A DNA stretch of 64,000 nt, taken from assembly GCA_963761435.1 (NCBI GenBank), contig CAVXHJ010000010.1, positions 868,001 to 932,000 on the forward strand, read 5' to 3'. The position numbers and the translations under genes were made by a program. The DNA comes from Roseiarcus sp963761435. GTDB lineage: Bacteria; Pseudomonadota; Alphaproteobacteria; Rhizobiales; Beijerinckiaceae. A model generated the notes under the pieces. It worked only from the letters and a program-made list of their open reading frames with translations. It did not search any database and was not told where the DNA came from. Numbering within the stretch: position 1 is the stretch's first letter; each line of letters opens with the position of its first letter. Below are positions 58,014 through 64,000 of the stretch, one piece after another.

Positions 58014-58856
58014 TCATTCCGCCGCCGCGCGGGGCGCTTTCGTCGCCAAGGGCCGGCGCGACCCGAACGCCCGGGTCAAGACGACGATGACGGCCAGCGT
58101 CAGGCCGTAGGCGACCACCTGCAATATCGACGGTTCGTCCGAATAGCCAATCAGCGTGTGCAATACGCGCCCGAGCAGACTGGTGTCGGAAAGGATGGTG
58201 GAAGTGTCCCAGGCGGTCTCCGCCAACAGCGTCAGGACCCCGGCCTGTTGCAGGAAAAGAACCGCCTGAGCCGCCAGTCCCGCGGCGAGAAAGCTGATGA
58301 GCGCCGTGGTGACGGCGAACAGGCGGCGCTGAGGGATCGTCACCAGGCCGAGGTAGGTGAGCGCGGTCACGCCGACGCCCGCGGCCAGGCCGAGAAACGA
58401 GCCGATCACAAGTTCAGCGGTCGTGGACCCCGCGGAAGCCACGAGGCCGTACATGAAGAGCGCGATTTCAGAGCCCTCGCGCATGACCGCGACCGCGCAG
58501 ACGACGCCAAGCGCCACAATGGAGCGGGAGCCGGTGCGCACGGCTTCGCCCACGCGTTTGACCTCCGCGGCGAGCTCGCGCCCGTGGCTCGCCATCCAGA
58601 CATTGTGCCAGATCAGCATGACAACGGCGATCAGCAGGATCGAAGCGTTGAAGATCTCCTGGCCGACGCCCGCCAAGGCCTCGCCGATCGCCCCGGCGAA
58701 GGCCGCCACCAGCGAGGCTCCGACGACGCCGGCCGCAACGCCGGCGGCGATGACGAGCCGGCTCCCCGGCAAGCCCCGCGTCACTGCAAGGACGATCCCG
58801 ACGATGAGGCCGGCCTCGATGACCTCGCGGAAGACGATAATCAGCGCGCCGAGCAT
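58014..58856 (-). CDS. efeU: FTR1-family iron permease (EfeU-like)
   Basis: 280 residues, seven helices. The two REXXE-type iron motifs are FREVIEAG near the N-terminus and MREGSEIALFMYG in the middle. Iron (ferrous or freshly oxidised ferric) is moved through the inner membrane. The gene follows the cupredoxin by 40 bases, together with the outer-membrane barrel gene forming a first iron transcript. EfeO's imelysin-like domain is not found; only its cupredoxin part is represented. Confidence 0.92.
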   Translation of the reverse strand: MLGALIIVFREVIEAGLIVGIVLAVTRGLPGSRLVIAAGVAAGVVGASLVAAFAGAIGEALAGVGQEIFNASILLIAVVMLIWHNVWMASHGRELAAEVKRVGEAVRTGSRSIVALGVVCAVAVMREGSEIALFMYGLVASAGSTTAELVIGSFLGLAAGVGVTALTYLGLVTIPQRRLFAVTTALISFLAAGLAAQAVLFLQQAGVLTLLAETAWDTSTILSDTSLLGRVLHTLIGYSDEPSILQVVAYGLTLAVIVVLTRAFGSRRPLATKAPRAAAE

Positions 58857-58896
58857 CGACGTTTCCCGTTCGCATCCACTCGAGCAGCAGCCGCGC

Positions 58897-59247
58897 TCAT
58901 TTCACGATCAGAAAGCCTTCCGTCGTGTCCTCGTGATAGTCGTCGAAGAACCGGTACCGGCCCGGGGAGAGCGGCCGCACCTGCACGGAAATCTTGCCCC
59001 CGCCGGGGACCACCTTCTCGACGCGCAAAGTCTTGCTCTCGAACTCCGAAGGGGTCGGATCGAGGTTGGTGACCTCGATGACGATCGGTTTGCCGGATGC
59101 GACGGTCGGCTCCGCCGGAGAAAATCGATGGTCCTTCAGGGTGACGCTGACGCTCGCTGAGTCCTCCGCAAGGGCGAGCGGCGCGCCGCCTGCGCAAGCG
59201 AGCGCCAATCCCAAAACGACAATCGAAACGCAACGTTTGCTGTTCAT
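58897..59247 (-). CDS. Periplasmic cupredoxin-like protein (EfeO N-domain / P19-partner type)
   Basis: 116 residues. Signal peptide CVSIVVLGLALACAGGAPL, then a single beta-sandwich domain with SVSVTLKDHRFSPAEPTVAS, IEVTNLDPTPSEFES and GRYRFFDDYHEDTTEG, matching the cupredoxin_1 domain that accompanies FTR1 permeases. The Glu/His residues in HRFSPAEP and DDYHEDTTEG could bind iron or copper; a blue-copper Cys-His-Met set is not obvious. The ATG at 59247 has GGAG six bases before it; ATG at 59259 would add four residues. Confidence 0.85.
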   Translation of the reverse strand: MNSKRCVSIVVLGLALACAGGAPLALAEDSASVSVTLKDHRFSPAEPTVASGKPIVIEVTNLDPTPSEFESKTLRVEKVVPGGGKISVQVRPLSPGRYRFFDDYHEDTTEGFLIVK

Positions 59248-59267
59248 GTTGAACTCCATGCTCGCCT

Positions 59268-60224
59268 TCAGAACTCGACTTCAAACTTCAAGTTGCCCTG
59301 CTGATGCGGAAAGTTCGTGAGGTCGAGGCCGAAGTTTTCGCCCGTGGCATGGCCAGCGATCTGGACCGACCACGCCGCCGCCAGCATCACACGGCCATTA
59401 AATTGATAGTGAAACGTCGGACCGAGATAGATCGCCTGGCCCTGGAATGACTGAATGCCCGCGCCGTCATAGGCGGCGTCATATTCGATCTCGGCGCCCA
59501 TTGTCAGTTTGGGCGTGAAACGGTAGGCGAGCGCGCCCGATACTCCGTATTCTGCGGACCATGCCCATGACTCTCCAGGCGACCGAGCGTAATCTGGGGT
59601 GTAGAAGACGTTCGTCGCCGCATAGAACCGATTGGGAATGAGTTCTGTATCGAGGATCGCTCTGAACGTCGTATTGAAATCCGTGATCGGCTGACCTCCA
59701 TCGTCGATGCGCGCCCACTCGGGCTCGGCGACCAAGGTGAACCCGAATGGGGAGCCCGGACCGCGTCCAATCACCAGGTAGCGAAATTCCGCCGACAGGC
59801 CGCTGAAGTTGAACCCGTGCGCATCCGGCATTCCGGGCACGTCATTGACGGAGAAGCCAAGCCCATGCGCGCTGAGTTCGTAGCCAAAATATTGTGTCGG
59901 AACCCCTTCGAACTCAACCTCCTGCTCGAGCGCTCCGTATGTGCCGCCGCGCAGGCCCGACGCGGTCGTCGTCTCAAATTCGATCGACTTTTCACCTTCA
60001 GCGCCAATGTCGGCGCCCTCAGTGAAGCCGAATATGTATTTGGTCTCGAGCTCGTGATACGGGTCGGGCGTGCTCAGTTGTCCCAGACTGGGCAGCGTCA
60101 CTCCGGCATTGCTGGAATTGGCGGCCTGCGCGGCGGCGACCGAGATTCCTCCCCATCCCGCAACGAACATTGATACAGCCGCGAGTATTGGCGCGCTCGA
60201 GCGCCGCCCCCGTCGAATAGTCAT
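59268..60224 (-). CDS. Outer-membrane beta-barrel protein (DUF6662-like) in the iron operon
   Basis: 318 residues with signal peptide (APILAAVSMFVAGWGGISVA, cleavage after AQA) and a mature part of alternating polar/hydrophobic strands, e.g. KSIEFETTTASGLRGGTYGA, FTLVAEPEWARI, NRFYAATNVFYTPDYARS and an aromatic C-terminus NLKFEVEF, the usual outer-membrane insertion signal. It begins a run with the cupredoxin and FTR1 genes (gaps of about 20 and 40 bases). Probably a channel or receptor serving metal uptake; specificity unknown. Confidence 0.75.
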   Translation of the reverse strand: MTIRRGRRSSAPILAAVSMFVAGWGGISVAAAQAANSSNAGVTLPSLGQLSTPDPYHELETKYIFGFTEGADIGAEGEKSIEFETTTASGLRGGTYGALEQEVEFEGVPTQYFGYELSAHGLGFSVNDVPGMPDAHGFNFSGLSAEFRYLVIGRGPGSPFGFTLVAEPEWARIDDGGQPITDFNTTFRAILDTELIPNRFYAATNVFYTPDYARSPGESWAWSAEYGVSGALAYRFTPKLTMGAEIEYDAAYDGAGIQSFQGQAIYLGPTFHYQFNGRVMLAAAWSVQIAGHATGENFGLDLTNFPHQQGNLKFEVEF

Positions 60225-60311
60225 CGTGCCCCGCAGTCCAACGGCTTCTGGGACTGCGGCATGCAGTCAAACGAGGAACACTCCACCCCCGCATTCCGAA
60301 AGATACGGTCG

Positions 60312-60350
60312 ACAAATCGGAATGATTCCAATTTGGAGCGATTTCAATTC
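60312..60350 (-). promoter_or_regulatory. Iron-box-like operator upstream of the barrel-cupredoxin-FTR1 operon
   Basis: AATCGGAATGATTCCAAT followed by TTGGAGCGATTTCAATTC forms the same double, 17-base-phased near-palindrome as upstream of fbpA, about 90 bases before the start at 60224. GGAATGATTCC is itself a perfect-arm palindrome (GGAAT-G-ATTCC). Confidence 0.6.
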
Positions 60351-60423
60351 TGCGGGTCCGCGGAAGGGCGACAGGCGACGAGCCCCCGCCCTGTCGCCTC
60401 TCTTCACCTCCAGCCGAAGCGAA

Positions 60424-61993
60424 TCAGAAATAGCGAGTGATGCGGAAGCGGCCAGCGAAGCCGTCGCTGTCGCCATGCCAGTCGCCCGGAACAAAGACCG
60501 CGCCGCCTACGTCGCCGAGATTGTAGACCGTGCCGAGGAACCCGCTCGGCCGCTCCTGGCTCGTCCCCTGATACATGAGCTCAGGATCGAAATTGAGATT
60601 GGCGGCCGGGTTCCAGCCGAGGTCGGCGCCGATGATCCACGTCCTCGCTCTTGGCGAGAGCGGCCCCCGGATCGCCTGAGCCAGGCCGCAGCCGAAGCCA
60701 TTGAAGGAGCAGCCGCCGCCCATGCCGCTCCAGCTGATCTCGCCGTACGATCCTTCGAGATCGAGATAGATCTGCGGGGTGAAGTGGTGCTCGAGCACGG
60801 TGGTGATGGACCAAGCCGTCGGCTTCGACCAAACATTGGTCAGCGGATTGAAGAAGGCGTCGGCGAGATACATGGGCTGGCCGTTGCCATTAACCTGGCC
60901 GCCCTCGCCCCACATCATTTTCTCCGCCGCCCATGCCTCCGTACCAGACGGCGCTCCGGCTATAGGCCCCGGTAAGGAGGACGTTGTCGCCGTCGCCGAA
61001 GGACGGAAGATTGACCTTGACGCCTGCGTCGAGGCCCCAGCCAATCTGGTTTTGTTGGAAGTCGCAATTGACCGGCGTGACAACCCCGCATCCGTTGGCC
61101 GCGATCGCGCCGCTGGTGATCGCGTCAGAGCTCGCGTTGACGTTGTGGATGACGCCGGAAAGCTGCGCTTCGCCCAAATCCTGCTTGACGTGGACGGAGC
61201 CTACGACATCCGGCCACTTCTGACCGCCATAGGTGATGTTCCCCGGATTGGAGCCGGCCGCGCCAGTCAACTGGACGCCCGGGCCCGAAGAGCCGAGCGG
61301 ACCAGGGCTTTCAGCCGAGATCGTCGCCGTAAAGCCGTTGCTGAAGGAGGCGGTATAGGCCAGCAGCGGAGGCTCGTTGAAACCCTTGCGGTCCGGGGAG
61401 AGTAAGTTTGCCCAGTTGTCGCCGCCCGCGGTGAACGAGAAGAACGACTGCGCCACGCCGGCCGTGACGCCGGCCCAGGTCACGTAGGCTGTGTTGACAT
61501 AGGTCGTGTTCGAGATTGCGTCGAAGCCGTTGGCCATCTCGGCGTTGAGGTCGAAATGCCCGATCAGCGGCCCGTATGCGGTGTTCGAAGCCGTGTCGAA
61601 GCCAAAGTTGCCGCGGGTCGTCCAGCCGGTCTGATGACAGTGGAAGGTGGTGTTCTCCTGGGCGGCGCTTGCCGCAACGAGCACGCGTTGAGTCGAGAGC
61701 CCCTGCGTGAACGGCAACGAGGGAACGCCAGCGATTCCCTCGAGGATGGCCGTGTCGGCCCAATTGTACTGGGCGTTGAGAACGCCGCCCGTGAACTGCC
61801 CGGTGATGTAGCCCGAGAATTTCACGCAGATGTCCGAGCCCGGCAACGTCCAGCCGGTGACGCCGCCGACGTTGCAGACCTTCACATATTCAACCGGCGC
61901 GGCCTTCCGGGTCGGAAGGTCGGCCGCGCTGGCGCTCCCGGCCAGAGCGAAGGCGGCCGCCGAGCCAAACAGCAGGGTTCTGGAAAGCATCAT
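60424..61993 (-). pseudogene. Alphaproteobacterial porin (Omp2b/Porin_2 family), one frameshift
   Basis: Trimeric outer-membrane diffusion channel. Signal peptide RTLLFGSAAAFALAGSASA, then ADLPTRKAAPVEYVKVCN, the classic start of Hyphomicrobiales porins, SDICVKFSGYITGQF and a barrel. After an extra A in an AAAA run near 60918-60921 the frame continues MMWGEGGQVNGNGQPMYL and ends GFAGRFRITRYF with the terminal Phe. Repair gives 522 residues. An iron-box-like site lies about 250 bases upstream. Confidence 0.85.
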
Positions 61994-62916
61994 GTCCGGC
62001 CCAACCCATGTTGCGAAGACAGTCATCATCTGCGCGACTACAGGCAAAACCCGAGATCAACCGCGAATGCGGTTGGCCTCATCAGTATTTCTACCTATAC
62101 CATCGCCAGAGTGAGTCTTGGTGTGTCGGAGCGACTGTTCATTCCAGCCGTTTTCGAACCCCCAACTGAAGAGCAAACTCGACTCCGACGCTTCGCAAAT
62201 ATTATTTCGCAGCAAATATCTATAGCAAGTGCTGTGGAGCAAGATTAGAAACGATCCATTTTAGAACTATTCAAAATCGCTTCCTTCCTCATGTCCAGCC
62301 TCCCGCAACTCGGAGCTCTGGGCGCGCTTCAATCGCCACGTCGAGCGGATCGCCCGCTGTCGCGTAAATTTGTTAGCCGAAATCGCAGAAACCTCTTGCG
62401 CATGAGGTCCAATTCGCACAAATAGTCGGCTGCCCAATACGCACGTGCCTGTGGTCGTGTGTCGGTCGGCGGGGATCTGGACAAGAGGCCAGTCAACCGC
62501 CCCTGGAAGACCGGCAGCCGGAGGCCAACCGGCGAACCCCGCCAAACGGGGGACGCGACTTGAAGCAACGACGGACCGGGCTTTTTTGGTCTCTGCCGAC
62601 CCTCCAAAGGTTGGCGCCCAAAGAGGCTTGTCTATCTTGCCGGGCGTGCGGACGGGCATTTCTCGTCCAAACGATGGCTCTCGATCGCTTAGGTCTGCAA
62701 ACAGGCCCGGGCGTGTCACGGCTACGGCGCAGCAGCTGATTGCTCGCGTCTTCGTTGGCGGCTTTTTCAAAGCCGTCGCGGGGGCCAACGGGCAATCGCG
62801 TCGGCGGGTCAACGACTTCGCGTCGCGTCTCCAACGCGCGGCGTGAAAAGTCGCATCGCCGGCGAGTCCTTCATGTTTCCAGGCGCGGAGCAACCGCGCG
62901 CTTGGGGGATGCCGCT
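61994..62916. other. Gene-free region between porin and decarboxylase
   Basis: About 920 bases. It holds the iron-box-like site at 62244-62278. From 62300 on, open frames of 130-210 codons exist on both strands, but they give low-complexity, motif-free peptides without ribosome sites. No tRNA or repeat family recognised. Confidence 0.55.
62244..62278. promoter_or_regulatory. Iron-box-like operator upstream of the porin
   Basis: ATTAGAAACGATCCATT followed by TTAGAACTATTCAAAATC; the same length and phasing as the site before fbpA and about 80 percent identical to it over 35 bases. TTTAGAACTATTCAAA comes close to the symmetrical ICE-type box. It would serve the porin on the minus strand, or the weakly placed plus-strand decarboxylase. 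Confidence 0.6.
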
Positions 62917-64000
62917 ATGACGGACCGCATCAAGGAATTCCTCGCCCGAAACTGCGAGGACGGACCGCGACTCGTCGTCGATCTCGACGTCGTGCGCGAA
63001 AACTATATGGGCTTCGCCTGCGCCCTGCCGGACACCCGCGTGTTTTACGCCGTCAAGGCGAATCCGGCTCCGGAGATCCTCGCTTTGCTCGCAGGCCTCG
63101 GGGCGTGTTTCGACACCGCCTCGCTCACCGAGATCGAGCAGGCGCTCGCCGCCGGCGCGACGCCCGACCGCATCAGCTTCGGCAACACGATCAAGAAGGA
63201 AAAGGACATCGCGCGCGCCTATGGGCTCGGGATCCGGCTTTTTGCCATGGATTGCGAGGCGGAAGTCGAGAAGATCGCGCGCGCCGCGCCGGGGGCGAAA
63301 GTGTTCTGCCGAATCATGTGCGACGGCGCGGGCGCCGAATGGCCGCTGTCGCGCAAGTTCGGCTGCGCGCCGGATATGGCCGCTCGCGTGCTCGAGCGCG
63401 CGCACGCGCTCGGCCTCGTCGCCCACGGGCTCTCGTTTCATGTCGGCTCGCAGCAACCCAATCCGCGGATGTGGGATCGGGCGCTGAAAGCCTCGGCGGC
63501 GATCTTTCGCGACCTGGCGGAGCGCGGGGTTCAGCTCGCCATGATCAACCTCGGCGGCGGCTTCCCGACCCGCTATTTAAAGGACGTGCCTGCGATCAAG
63601 ACTTACGGTCAGACGATCTTCCGTGCGCTCCGCCGCCATTTCGGCAACCGCATCCCCGAGACGATCATCGAGCCTGGCCGCGGCATGGTCGGCAACGCGG
63701 GGATCATCGAAGCTGAGGTGGTGCTGATCTCCAAGAAGGCGAATGAGGACAAGAGCCGCTGGGTCTATCTCGACATCGGCAAGTTCAACGGGCTCGCCGA
63801 GACGACGGACGAGATGATTCGCTATCCGATCCGCACTGCTTTCGACGATGACCCGCTCGGGCCTTGCGTCATCGCGGGGCCGAGCTGCGACTCGGTCGAC
63901 GTGCTCTACGAGAAGGAGCCCTATCTCCTGCCGATCTCGCTCGAGATCGGCGCGAAGGTCCTCATCGAGGGAACGGGCGCCTATACGACGACCTATTCCT
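62917..64000 (+). CDS. Type III PLP-dependent ornithine/lysine decarboxylase, 3' partial
   Basis: Polyamine-pathway enzyme of fold type III (alanine racemase-like). 361 residues are visible before the window ends in the ~377-residue family. The PLP lysine is in VFYAVKANPAPEIL, followed by FDTASLTEIEQAL, ISFGNTIKKEKDI, LSFHVGSQQPNP, INLGGGFPTRY, IIEPGRGMVG (phosphate site) and the catalytic cysteine in AGPSCDSVDVLYEKE. It yields putrescine or cadaverine. GGGGGA precedes the ATG. In Hyphomicrobiales this enzyme can take both substrates; sequence reading does not tell which is preferred. Confidence 0.92.
   Translation, partial: MTDRIKEFLARNCEDGPRLVVDLDVVRENYMGFACALPDTRVFYAVKANPAPEILALLAGLGACFDTASLTEIEQALAAGATPDRISFGNTIKKEKDIARAYGLGIRLFAMDCEAEVEKIARAAPGAKVFCRIMCDGAGAEWPLSRKFGCAPDMAARVLERAHALGLVAHGLSFHVGSQQPNPRMWDRALKASAAIFRDLAERGVQLAMINLGGGFPTRYLKDVPAIKTYGQTIFRALRRHFGNRIPETIIEPGRGMVGNAGIIEAEVVLISKKANEDKSRWVYLDIGKFNGLAETTDEMIRYPIRTAFDDDPLGPCVIAGPSCDSVDVLYEKEPYLLPISLEIGAKVLIEGTGAYTTTYS

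Noticed and set aside
62267..62893. 208-codon minus-strand frame and a 133-codon plus-strand frame in the same place
   Set aside because: Neither has a ribosome site, motif or plausible composition, and they are mutually exclusive; left as intergenic.

Overview
The window is a high-GC chromosomal stretch from an alphaproteobacterium, most likely in the Hyphomicrobiales (Rhizobiales) and possibly near Beijerinckiaceae/Methylocystaceae. This rests on the Omp2-type porin, the interspersed palindromic repeats typical of Bradyrhizobium-like genomes, the infA-maf-yacG gene order, an EcfG-type (GGAAC-N16-CGTT) promoter and iron-box-like operators. No rRNA, tRNA, insertion sequence or CRISPR array was seen.

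Layout. 1-2.7 kb: 3' part of an RND efflux pump. 3.0-4.1 kb: infA-maf-yacG with ATGA overlaps. 4.3-5.8 kb: sulfite dehydrogenase SorA-SorB pair. 6.1-23.4 kb: mostly housekeeping and accessory metabolism (glycosyltransferase, oligopeptidase B, HAD hydrolases, ketopantoate reductase, XRE-cupin regulator with acetyltransferase, a PDZ/polytopic/GAF membrane protein, haloacid dehalogenase, carboxylesterase, ArsR-SRPBCC pair, MFS transporter, SDR, acyl-CoA ligase, an AbrB-VapC toxin-antitoxin pair overlapping a YbaK gene). 23.4-32 kb: DUF72, SDR/TetR, alpha/beta hydrolase, a divergent nitrilase-superfamily protein, an M29 aminopeptidase and a repeat-rich region with a truncated SDR duplicate. 32-41.4 kb: DUF5996, a PLP gamma-lyase and the histidine-utilization cluster hutI-hutH-hutG-hutU with divergent hutF. 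42-46 kb: a stress-type membrane operon (CsbD/DUF883, YqjE-like, DUF3618-like) behind an EcfG promoter, then topoisomerase IB. 45.9-48.6 kb: quinone oxidoreductase/MarR and an aldo-keto reductase. 48.7-50.1 kb: two tandemly duplicated 50-51 residue proteins that are almost only a signal peptide plus a C-terminal sorting signal, followed directly by an exosortase. 50.6-62 kb: DUF2189 protein and a large iron locus (outer-membrane barrel, cupredoxin, FTR1 permease, FbpABC-type ABC transporter, NHL-like lipoprotein-free secreted protein, Dyp peroxidase, porin) with three related iron-box-like sites. 62.9-64 kb: start of a type III ornithine/lysine decarboxylase.

The most interesting locus is the compact exosortase with its two minimal substrates (48.7-50.1 kb). 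The main caution is that nine otherwise well-conserved genes between 23.7 and 61 kb carry thirteen frameshifts, every one of them a net single-base gain; this one-directional bias points to sequence or assembly error rather than true gene decay, so these genes are probably functional in the organism.
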